Source: Cliona cf. orientalis (lineage: Eukaryota > Porifera > Demospongiae > Clionaida > Clionaidae). Taken from it: a stretch of DNA of 64,000 nt. The position numbers and the translations under genes are program-made. The stretch covers positions 1,692,545 through 1,756,544 of the forward strand of contig OZ005706.1 of the NCBI GenBank assembly GCA_963930775.1, in the 5' to 3' direction. Below the pieces are notes generated by a model. It did not search any database. It was not told the DNA's origin and saw only the letters and a list, made by a program, of their open reading frames with translations. Shown in pieces: positions 10,623 to 19,877 of the stretch (position 1 is the stretch's first letter; each line of letters opens with the position of its first letter).

Positions 10623-10711
10623 ATGTCACTGTCTAGGAGGTTGATTGATAAGAAGGCTCAGCTCTGGAACAAAATCAACGTTGAGATGATCAGTCACAAG
10701 CCAACAAGTAG
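10623..10711 (+). CDS. Possible first exon of an unidentified gene
   Basis: gccgccaATG is a strong start context, followed by an open frame MSLSRRLIDKKAQLWNKIN..ISHKPTS that reaches a possible donor (agtag/gtaaat). The composition looks coding. No partner exon could be joined with confidence; candidates lie at 11831-11890 and 13092-13196 on the same strand. The family is not recognised. Confidence 0.3.
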
Positions 10712-10784
10712 GTAAATAATGTAAATACGCTATCAATCCTCTGAATTTGTTATATATAGTTCGTCCTCTATTTTTGTGCCCCTC

Positions 10785-10835
10785 CCTCCTCTCCCTCTCC
10801 CTCTCCCTCTCCCCCCTCTCTCTTTCTCTCTTTCC
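10785..10835. repeat. CT-rich microsatellite
   Basis: Imperfect (ccctct)n and (tctc)n tract. Confidence 0.85.
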
Positions 10836-11065
10836 CCCCAGCATGCTTTTCTTGTCTTTAATTCTTGTGAGATAATAGAGGGAGGAGGGATTGGAAATGC
10901 TTGTACATGTATGCGGGGGATGCTTGTCATGGTCACGTGACTATCAAAAAATTTGTGAATTGCACAATTTTGCTAGACCACAAAGACTGCATTTGTTGCC
11001 CTCAAGAAAGATTTTGTGCATTGTTGCCGAGTTGCCCGAGGTCCTGAGGACAAACAAAGAAAGAA

Positions 11066-11182
11066 TCAAGCACCTTTTCTGTAGATGGGCTGCCGCTTGG
11101 CCTTGTGGTATTTTCCTGGGACATGCAAGCGGTGTAGGTCTTCGTTAAATGCCTCGATAGATCCAGCATCAGGCAAAGAGTG
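11066..11182 (-). CDS. Possible terminal exon (38 residues and stop), minus strand
   Basis: On the minus strand an acceptor (tgtcattag) at 11183-11184 opens a frame HSLPDAGSIEAFNEDLHRLH continuing to KAKRQPIYRKGA and a TGA at 11066-11068. The residue composition is convincingly protein-like. No upstream exon was found and the family is not recognised. It could be the tail of a decayed gene. Confidence 0.3.
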   Translation of the reverse strand, partial: HSLPDAGSIEAFNEDLHRLHVPGKYHKAKRQPIYRKGA

Positions 11183-11830
11183 CTAATGACAACCTAAAGT
11201 ACAGTGCTATTTTATGAAGCAAGCGTAACAAGGGCCAAACAAGCTCAGGCAAATTCAATCTGCGTACGACTCGGGCTGTTATTAAAGCTCGCAGACCCAA
11301 GTGCTTGAGTTTGCCGAGTTCGTTTCAAGTTTGTACCACATGCTGAAACTACCCTACCTACTCGTTTCACCCTGGTTTTATTCCATATTTGAAATTCACA
11401 GAATTTATTAAAAAGCTACACATGTAGCATTTTTATTCATTCCAAATTTGTTTTTCCATGTCCATTTGACATAAATTACTCCGTATGCTTTATCATTCTG
11501 AGTTCTGCCCACACTAGTCGGAAGTGGTCGTTCCCAACTACTCAGCATTTTTTGCTGCCACTAAAGCACACACAGACTAAAAGTGCAGTTTGACTATTGA
11601 CCAACATCACTCAAATCATCCTGGGCAGAACCCTATTCTATGTATAAGGCTATAAATAGAATATTATGTGGAGCCCACATACCTTGTACTAAATCAGCGG
11701 TCGTTTATGGCTGCATACATAAGTGCTTACTGCATGTGCTATCATTTACATGTATGAAAGTATCTATGCTGAATTATCATTCAAGAAGCACATGCTAATG
11801 ACAACTGTGAAGGACTGAGTCTCTACAACA
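11183..11830. other. Spacer, no gene seen
   Basis: AT-rich, with no supported feature. Confidence 0.4.
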
Positions 11831-13346
11831 GTGGTTGAAGAAAATAAGAGCACAGGAAGGGGGCAGAAGACTGCATTTAAAGAGCTGGAGGTAAACAATT
11901 ATGATAATATGCCTTTGTATGCATTTCTGAAAAGCTGGAGTAAACCTATTATCAGGTAGCTTATGATTGGAAACCTTAGTTTGAATTCCCGTATATGCAT
12001 TCGATCCTAAATAGGTTAACTTAAACCTATCAAATTACATTTGTCTGTCGGTCCGTCCATCAGTAACAGAGGGCCAGCGGAAGCAATTTGACCTCGAGGC
12101 ACACCATGCTGGATCTCGGGCTACTGAGTGTTTCAAGTGAGAACTTGGCGTTCTCTGTGAACGGAAATTGTGGCACTGGCTACAAGTGGGAACGATAGCT
12201 ACTGAACGGACCGTTCAAAGGTTAAGTAACACTGGGCACTTACATGTAGTGGCCTGCAGTTAGCTAGGCAGCTGGATTCATGTGGTGGAGTCGTCGTCAT
12301 GAAGGTAGCAGATTCCGTGATTGGCTTCTTGTGTTCAGATGTCTGGAGAGGGAGACGGCAAGCGAACTAACAAGTTTCTTGGCCAGTTGAGTAATTAAAA
12401 TACAGGATGTCAAAATGTGCATGCTTATGGAAGGTTTTAGTAATTTGGCCATGTGCTCCAAGTAGGTGTCAAAATGTGCATGTACAACAGAATGTTTAGA
12501 AGTTAACTTGGCCAGTCCTTGCTAGCAATGCTGATAACCTTTGCTCTCAGAAGCAACATGTATACGATGAGAGTCGTTTACAAGCATCAGTTCACTTTTT
12601 CCCGTGCACACTACAAACCTAACAAACCAGGGAGTGAGCGAGTGAAGCAAGCCCCACTCCTTGTAAGCTATAACAAATTAACTAGCGTCTATATAATAGT
12701 TAGGACACTGTTTAGGAGGTTTCTACATGATTTAGAAGACTGAAGGGCTCTGTGTAGAATCCCGAGCGAAGCAAGGGTTCTACTGAGCCCTGACGTCTTC
12801 CAAATCATGTAAAAACCGACTAAACAGTGTCTAACTACTTTAGATCCTAGAAACAATGCCCAACAGCTTTGTATATAAACAACTGCCTAGCAACAAACTA
12901 GCCATAGGCAAACAAAATTTACCAGGTTTTTTTATGGAGCTTACAAGGTTTTTTATGAGGCTTACAAGGTTTTTTTATGAAGGATAGATACTGCAGTTCA
13001 ACCAATCAGATCACTGTATTTATTACAAGTAGGATCTAAATATTATTATACTGAGCAATGATAATTATGATGCTCTGGCACTGTATTCACAGGAAGACGA
13101 CTTCTTTTGGTGGAAGAGTGAAAAGTTGGCAAAGAAAACGAACCTCAGATCAGAAGAGGAAAGAAGTAAAGACAATTCTAGTGATCATGACTGTACGTAA
13201 GATGTACATGTGCCAACATTTCATTAATATTAGGACTTTCCAAAATTTAGTTACCATTAAAACTCTTTTAAGATTTGTACTGCTGCTTAATGCTCTTTTT
13301 TGGCTGATTTCAGATTGATTTTAATGCATTCTTCAAACAAAATTAC
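11831..13346 (+). other. Series of exon-like ORFs with splice signals, gene not recognised
   Basis: Four short plus-strand stretches have acceptor and donor signals. About 11842-11890: VVEENKSTGRGQKTAFKELE before gtaaac. 12340-12386: after ttgtgttcag, MSGEGDGKRTNKFLGQ. 13092-13190 or 13196: after ttcacag, EDDFFWWKSEKLAKKTNLRS and an acidic tail before gtacgtaaga. 13314-13346: IDFNAFFKQNY (or another frame) before ggtaag. The lysine- and glutamate-rich content suggests one nuclear protein gene, but phases between the pieces could not be reconciled and no family is recognised. A repeat (12692-13040) interrupts the series. Confidence 0.25.
12692..13040 (+). mobile_element. Hairpin-bearing interspersed repeat, copy 1
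   Basis: About 350 bp, roughly 80 percent identical by eye to 13662-14018. The first 140 bases form an imperfect inverted repeat: gttaggacactgtttaggag..tttagaagac pairs with gtcttccaaat..ctaaacagtgtctaac. Then follow a triplicated aaggtttttttatgaggctt-like motif and a conserved end, gaaggatagatactgcagtt through ttacaagtaggatctaa. A reverse-oriented piece of the end occurs at 25158-25225. Confidence 0.75.
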
Positions 13347-14085
13347 GGTAAGTTAATTTTGAGATAGCAACAAATTTAAGACTATAGATTAAGATTGTTT
13401 TCATATAATATTAAGACAGATGCATGCTCATGAACACACATTTTAAGACTTGTTTCAGATACAATTAAGTTCATTATAAGACACTTTTGAGATCTCTACT
13501 GGTTTCTACACATTGTTCTTTTCATACCCCATGCACTCAGACCCTTTTCGGATATTTAAGTACCTTAAGTTGTCCAGTTTTAAGACCATTTTCAGACTGT
13601 TTTTTGGTCGTTTTAAAACCCTTTCTTGACCCTTTTCAAGGACTTTTCATGTTCAGTGGTCCTATATAATAGTTAGACACTGTTTAGGAGGTTTCTATGT
13701 GATTTAGAAGACCGAAGGGCTCTATGTAGAATCCTGAGCAAAGCGAGGGTTCTACTGAGCCCTGAGGTCTTCTAAATCACATAGAAACCGACTAAACAGT
13801 GTCTAACATGTTTAGATCCTAGCAACAATGCCCAAAAGCTAGACACATAAACTGCTGCCTAGCAACAACCCTAACCATAGGCAAGAAAATTTACATGATT
13901 TTCTACAGAGCTTTACATGATTTTCTACAGAGCTTACATGATTTTCTATGAAGGATAGATACTTCAGTTTAACCAACCAGATCACAGTATTTGTTACAAG
14001 TAGGATCTAAGCATTCCCAGACAAATTATTAAGACACTTTTCATGGCATTTTAAGACTCTCTTCTCCAGTAGTGAATGTCCAAGT
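13347..14085. repeat. TTTAAGAC/TTTCAGA dispersed repeat, split by the hairpin element
   Basis: 13347-13661 and 14033-14085 carry repeated ttaagac and ttttcagac words and the ctccagtagtgaatgtc word that 5268-5430 also contains. The hairpin repeat at 13662-14018 divides them. Confidence 0.45.
13662..14018 (+). mobile_element. Hairpin-bearing interspersed repeat, copy 2
   Basis: Same structure as 12692-13040. The inverted-repeat arms here (actgtttaggaggtttctat..atagaaaccgactaaacagt) match better, suggesting a younger copy. It sits inside a TTTAAGAC-type repeat that resumes at about 14033. Confidence 0.75.
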
Positions 14086-14267
14086 ATTAATTATTGATGT
14101 AATGTCATAAGGCCACTTCAACTTAATACTCTGCCAGACGACCCTAAAAACTTTTATTATTTTTGAGGTCAGAGGTCGGTGTCATAGGTGGAGATGACTC
14201 CCCCTAAAAATGACTCCCCTACATTTTTCTCATAATAAACGTACTACACTCAGTCTGTATTAAACAG

Positions 14268-14420
14268 GAGAGCCAGCTGAACCTAGTTCGAGCTCCCATG
14301 CATGGAATGGTCAAGTCCATTGCTTGTGAGGCTGGAGACTCAGTGGCGAAAGGAACCACCATCGTCATAGTTGAAGCTATGAAGATGCAGAATCCACTTT
14401 TTGCACCAATGACGGGAAAG
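14268..14420 (+). CDS. PCCA: Lone biotin-carboxyl-carrier exon, propionyl-CoA carboxylase alpha-like
   Basis: A 51-codon exon between an acceptor (attaaacag) and a donor (gtacta) encodes RAPMHGMVKSIACEAGDSV and then IVEAMKMQNPLFAPMTGK. EAMKMQN holds the lysine biotinylated by holocarboxylase synthetase; the N after MQ favours propionyl-CoA carboxylase alpha over methylcrotonyl-CoA carboxylase. I see no other carboxylase exons in the window, and no following exon completing the second half of the biotinyl domain. It is either an exon of a gene scattered by rearrangement or an orphan fragment. The frame itself is intact, unlike its twin at 19408-19550. Confidence 0.7.
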
Positions 14421-14743
14421 GTACTATAGTTTTATACCTCGTGTGTACATGCGCAGAAAAGGGTAAAGCAACCCTCTGGGCTTGAAAAATATTCTTCCAT
14501 CATTACCAACTACAATAACGTTCCATGGTATGCAAGTACAAAATTAATATGCGTGCTGCTGCGCTGTATGGACCCATTAAATTTTGTCCCCAGCCAAGAT
14601 AAACAATGATACTTACCTATAATAAAAATTATGTATACGCAAACATTTATGAATCTGAAACTACACGACATTGTAGACTTTGTAGCATTGCAGTTATTGT
14701 TATTGTCAAACAGACACTTTAATCTACATTTTAATTGCTTTTA

Positions 14744-16432
14744 CTAAGTGGTATCATCTGCTGTAGCATACACTGGAGCTTCTGGTTTACTTGCAGAGAG
14801 TTCATAGTTCTCTCCATCTTGTCTAGAACTAGCCAGGCCATCGGCATTGTCATACTCTTCATCTACATCTCCTAAAGCCTTCGGTTTCACCTGACCATAG
14901 GCCATATTTGTTGACACAGCAAGATCATTCTTGCACAACCTTCTCCGTCTGTTGAGAACATTGAAATATTCACCATGTATCAATTTTAACAAAATTACAA
15001 GTCTCTACTATTTTCTTTATTATAATAGTAGCTAGATCTACCTCATCAATAACCAGCAGATTACTATGATAATGACAGCAGTCACTGCAGCAATGATTCC
15101 CTCCACGAGAATAAGTCCACCAATAGCAATACCAACATTTATATTGGAGCATGTTTGCGATGATTCTGTTGACAGTTGTTCACCTAACAGTCATTAATAA
15201 TGTCAGTGTAATCACCTTAATTAGATTGTGTAGTCTTACCAGTTCCAGCTATAACCATAACTACGGTTGCCGTGATCAGTTCACTAGGCAACTGAGTAGA
15301 CTCAGAACGGATAGATACAGACCCCACTTGACTTGATTCACCAAAATTTAGCACTATGCCAGTGATAAATGAAGGAACAAGAAAATTTTGTTGATTGCCA
15401 TAGTAGATCCTATATCCAGTGATATTCGCTCCCTTATGAGATAGATGACTCCAGCTGACCTCCACTGGTGCAGAGGAATTATTGGACTGGGTGGCTCGGA
15501 CATTAAGAGGAGGATCAGAAGCTGGAGAAAAAAATATTGCCTAATAACTATTCATCAAGATGGTATATAGCTAGTTAGAATCTAAGATGGCCATGGTGCT
15601 CATACCTTGAACAGTAAAATTAGCTGAGTTTAAATCTTGATCGTTGGTCCCTCTTATTGTGCATGTGTATGTTCCTGGTGCTCTACCACTGACCATAAGG
15701 ACACTACTGTAAGAGAAGGTGGAGGCATCAATCTCAATCAGAGGATTGGTGTTGTCCAACAGGAAACCATCTCTAGTCCAGACCACACCACTAGCTTGTC
15801 CACCAGTTGAGTTACAACGGTGAGAGAGAAGCTGATGTCATCGGAGTGTTCATTGATTTTAAAGTGGAGACTAACTTGAACTATGACATCTGAAAAATGT
15901 GACAATTTGCACCATTAAAATAATAGTAGCTAACAATAGTAGTCTTTGCTCACTGATATTTATGCAGAGTCTCTGTTTATCATCTAGGGCAGTCCAATTG
16001 GCATAATGACATTAGTATTGAGGCGGTTCAGGTTGACTGTTCCATCATCTCCCCGGATTCTGTAAAATGATGTAGAATTGGAACAGTTGTCTCATCAGGA
16101 AAGTACCACTCTCCAGCTCTGTTTAATGGACTCGCACAACATGGCCTCCTATCAGTGATGCATTGGAGTCCAGTGTTGGGATGTATTCCCAATCTCAGTG
16201 ATGGGAATGGCACTGTTGTTAGCAAAGACTATCCCGTTTAGAGAGAGGTAGACTCGGTCGTCTGTGGCTGTGTGTGTGTGTGCATGAGTGGGGGTGCTGT
16301 GGTGCACTCTCAGAGTCAGAGATATTAAAACCACTCACGAGCGGTCTGTCCACTGACAACTGAAACGCTGGAAGTTATCAATAGCAGCACAGTACTCAAG
16401 AGTGAAATCTGCGAGTTTCGATTCTCAACCAT
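14744..16432 (-). pseudogene. Sponge-type Ig/FN3 receptor, copy A (broken in the Ig exons)
   Basis: Minus strand, order by homology with copy B: signal-peptide exon (16432-16339, MVENRNSQISLLSTVLLLIT); Ig-like exon with CITDRRPCC; second Ig exon (TYTCTIRGTND); FN3 exon (about 15520-15239, VEVSWSHLSHKG..ITGYRIYYG); transmembrane exon (about 15183-15041, GIAIGGLILVEGIIAAV); tail exon ending at 14744. The Ig exons carry frame-breaking indels against copy B (about -14, -10 and -22 bases in the first, +2 in the second, at gttacaacggtgag). The FN3, membrane and tail exons remain open. The tail has tyrosine motifs NMAYGQV, EEYDNA, ENYELS and PVYATA. As a full-length gene it is dead; the 3' half could still be expressed. 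Confidence 0.75.
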
Positions 16433-16552
16433 AGCTAGCTACTGTTTGTACAATAATTATTATACACCAGCGCTGCAGCGTCATATGCATTATATACAAG
16501 GTTTCCCGCCCCCGCGTATGATACTGTTCTGCTCATGCGCATAAAATAATAA

Positions 16553-17873
16553 TTACTAGCGGTACACTTCGTGCATAAACATCCTCGCTCAGCTCAAATA
16601 ACGGAAATTATGAAAATGGCCCATGCATGTCTACGTTACGAACTCCTGACCACGTGCATGTATAGGGGGTGTGTTTTGCGCTAACTTTTAATAATAGATA
16701 CTCCATAGTCAAGTATTACGATTACAAAAGTTTCAACTGAAAGACGCTGGTGATAGCACTAAAGCTAAGAGTTATAGCGAATAGGTAGCCCACAAGGTCT
16801 AATATCGCTGATGTAAGCAAACGATCCAGAGATCTCCGATCAACAGAAGACGATCATTTTGAACATCGCGAAAAAGACTTTTATATTATTATTATTATTA
16901 TTATTATGATTAGCTTTACAGCAGTCAGAAATACGAAGGTGAAATGATATGAGGTCAGTGGGAAATAAGCAAGAAAAACTGCTGACAGTCTATCTCCATT
17001 GAAGGAGTAGCTGGAATGACAGGAGATTAAAGCTAATAACATTGGGAACAAGGGCATTTTAGGTGGAATGAATGGATATTGTTAGAGACAAAATGAGATT
17101 TGAAATGTTCCCAAAGAAAGATACGAACGTGCACTTTGATAGTAGAGAATGATAGAGTTAGATCAATTAGGTGGTTGGGGAGAGCATTCCATAGCCTGGC
17201 TATGCGGCTGAAATAAAAATGCCTTGCTGTGGTGGTTCGACTGAAGTGATGATGGAGCTTGCTAGATGAACCTGCTCTTGTATTGGATGCAGCGAAAGTG
17301 ATGTATCTGTTAATGTTTAGTGTGTCTGTTTGATCTTGAAGGCATTTTACCAGAAACATGATGTCATGAAGTTCGAACCATAGGGTTAGCGGAAGCATCT
17401 GAAGGGCTTCAAGCCTTGACTTGTAGTCGCTGGCATAATCATTTAGAATAAACTTGGTGGCCTTTCTTTGAATACGCTCTATGTTAGTGATGTCCTTAAT
17501 GGGGGTGATTCAGTTCAGCGGTGCTGTAGCCACGTACATTCTGTGAGAGTTTCATAAGATAGAAATCCATGTTTGATGTTTACTGCTACTGAAAAGAAAT
17601 CAGTATCGAATTGTACGAAGAAGGGCGAGGTTTTAAAGTCGACGTACCATTTTATGGTCCTTTGAACGAAATCGGAAAAACTGTGGATCTGTGACTACCA
17701 TGGTTCTTCATGAATGTAGCTGACCATGTTTGAAATCCTTAGAGCTGGCGATGGAGCTTGATTCACCGTGGCGAGCAAGAACGAAATTTTAGAGGGCACG
17801 CGAAAAGTAGCCATTGAAGCCATACGATCTCGGCGGAGTCCGAGTAGAGGACCTCGCTTCGCTCGGAATTAAT
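16553..17873. mobile_element. 1.3-kb insertion in unit A, carrying a LINE 3' end
   Basis: Flanking sequence matches unit B directly: gcgcataaaataataatt before and taatggcctagtatgatcag after, against the uninterrupted gcacaaaataattaatggca at 22001-22022. So this block is absent from the paralogous unit. It contains the LINE tail at 17033-17510 and otherwise non-coding sequence, with an (att)n tract at 16885-16908. Confidence 0.7.
17033..17510 (-). pseudogene. LINE reverse-transcriptase C-terminus fragment
   Basis: Minus-strand frame beginning near 17505 (DITNIERIQRKATKFILNDY), then LPLTLWFELHDIMFLVKCLQ, HFYFSRIARLWNALPNHLID and a Cys-rich end, CPCSQCY. This is the typical C-terminal region of CR1/L2-like RT proteins. 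Everything upstream of it is missing, as expected for 5'-truncated LINE copies. Confidence 0.85.
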
Positions 17874-18151
17874 GGCCTAGTATGATCAGGTAATGGTCGT
17901 CAGTACATTGACAGCGTTGGTGAAGATGACGTAATTTTGGAGTTTTATCCTGAAGCAATAAATCAAACTCTAGCTAGCCAATAGCCAAGACACACAAATT
18001 ATGTAGACTAGAGGATTTGGTCGTCATTGTGTTGACAAAATTTGGGATCCAAAAATTAATAATAATAGAGATTGCACAATTAAAATTAATGACAGCATAG
18101 CAATAACTAATATGAATTTCAAGGCAGTCCACACCGTTTTAGGTTAGTCAT

Positions 18152-18686
18152 TCACGAGAATCGAGTGGCTCTGTCGTGGGGCTGATTGAAGTCTATATCA
18201 GGACCAATAGCCACAATCCCCTTGGGGTTGATCTGCAGGTGACTCTCCTGTAGCTAATTAAATTATAACACAACGACTCAATAACATAACATAACTTGCA
18301 GGGATTGATACAGGGTCATTAATAATTGAGGTGCTCTGGTAAAGAAGGGAAGGAAATGGTGCCGAGGTTGTTTTCTTGTGAAATAAGAATCTCCCCTCTT
18401 TATTGGAGCTCCTCAATTATTGCAGGAGGGGAAAATCAGACATGTTCCTGTATATGCTTTATATAGCACTATTCTCAAAAAATTCTAGGAAGGGGGAAAT
18501 CAACCTCAGGGATGGGGGATTTCCTATGTCTCCCACCCTCTAAATAGATCCGATAAGGGACCTACTGACCTGGTAGTGGTGCTCAATGTGGAATCTGTTG
18601 GTGGTATCTCTGAATCCAGGGGTCTGGTAGAGATCTCGCAGGTAGCCCCACAGGTTGGGGTAGTCTATGATACGCTTCTTGTTACA
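18152..18686 (-). pseudogene. Reductase 3' exons, orphan remnant in unit A
   Basis: 18570-18686 matches exon 3 and 18152-18247 matches exon 4 of the complete reductase gene, with splice sites kept and coding frame open (one visible change, GFGDTT to GFRDTT). Homology stops near 18720. The first two exons are absent, so no functional protein can come from it. A plus-strand bystander function is not indicated. Confidence 0.8.
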
Positions 18687-18720
18687 CTAAAAAAATTTAT
18701 ATTATACAGCATCATACAGG

Positions 18721-19402
18721 TGAGCTATAGCTAGCTATAGCTAGCTATAGCGTTTCTTTTTTGGTTTAATAGATGTCTGGATATTATCTATGCACTGCAA
18801 ATATGATGGAATATACAATGAAGTATGACAGTCATAGAGGGAGGAGGCTCTATCTCAGACACTATGGAGACAAGGTAGCTGCTTGACGAATTTTTAATCA
18901 CTAGAGTCCATACATGTCCACCTTTATATACTGCAGTACTCTGTGCTAGTCCGAGACGTACATTCTGCTGAGCTGGCAGAACAAACTCCCATGCACCATA
19001 CAGCTGTACGTTACTCAGAATAATTACACAGTGCCATGTACAATACATGTAGTGTAGGTTAGGATTAAAGTTTGAGCAATAGAGATTGTGGAAGTCCTGG
19101 CAGCTTCTCTTTTCTTTGCTGAATCACATAGCTTCCTTGTGCATGCTTGAATGCCATTTCTGGAGGAATAGAAATTAATGCTCATGTGAGGTAGCTACCG
19201 TGAAGAACAATCACAGTATAAGGAAATTAAATATTGCTTGAATATAATTATTATGATAAAAAAGTGATCCTTAGTGTTTTCTCTTACCATGACTGATCCT
19301 CAGACTCATGTGACCATCATGCATATGATCTATAACTATTATTTTCACTCTAGTATTCGTACATTGACTCTAGAGCTGTACTGAATCTCAACCATACACA
19401 CT
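18721..19402. other. Junction between duplicated units, no gene seen
   Basis: Unique sequence between units A and B, including a short agctatagctagctatag repeat at 18725-18750. No coding or RNA feature is supported. Confidence 0.4.
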
Positions 19403-19407
19403 AATAG

Positions 19408-19550
19408 GAGAGCCAGCTGAACCTGGTTTGAGTTCCCATGCATGGAATGGTCAAGTCCATTGCTTGTGAGGCTGGAGACTCAGTGGCAGAAGGAACCACC
19501 ATCGTCGTAGTTAAGATGCGGAATCCACTTTTTGCACCAATAATGGGAAG
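19408..19550 (+). pseudogene. Decayed copy of the biotin-carrier exon
   Basis: Aligned with 14268-14420 it has an in-frame stop (CGA to TGA in LVRAP) and a deletion that removes the codons around the biotinylated lysine (EAMKM is reduced to KM). It cannot encode a working biotin domain. Confidence 0.8.
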
Positions 19551-19877
19551 GTATTATAGCTTTATATCCCGTGTGCATGTGTACAGAAAAGGGTAAAGCA
19601 ACCCTCTGGCTGGAAAAAATATTCTTCCATCAATCCAACTACACGCAACAGCGCTCCATGGTACACAAGCGCAGAATGAATATTATGCATGCATGCAGCT
19701 ACACTGTATGGACCCATTTGTCCCCATGCAGCCAAGATCAACAATGATATTTACCTAATATCTAGGCAAACATTTATGAATCTGAAACTACACGATAATA
19801 TTATTGTAGACTTTGTAGCATTGCAGTTGTTGTTATTGTCAAGCAGACACTTGAATCTACATTTTAAGCTGTTGTTT

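Larger units (their letters stand above)
14263..18720. repeat. Segmental duplication, unit A (paired with 19403-22925)
   Basis: Unit A and unit B carry the same ordered content: a biotin-carrier exon (plus), an Ig/FN3 receptor (minus), then reductase 3' exons (minus). Intron sequence is conserved, including long identical stretches such as those near 14641 and 19771. Unit A alone has a 1.3-kb insertion (16553-17873). Unit B alone has a 227-bp element (20450-20676) and continues into the full reductase gene. Confidence 0.85.
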
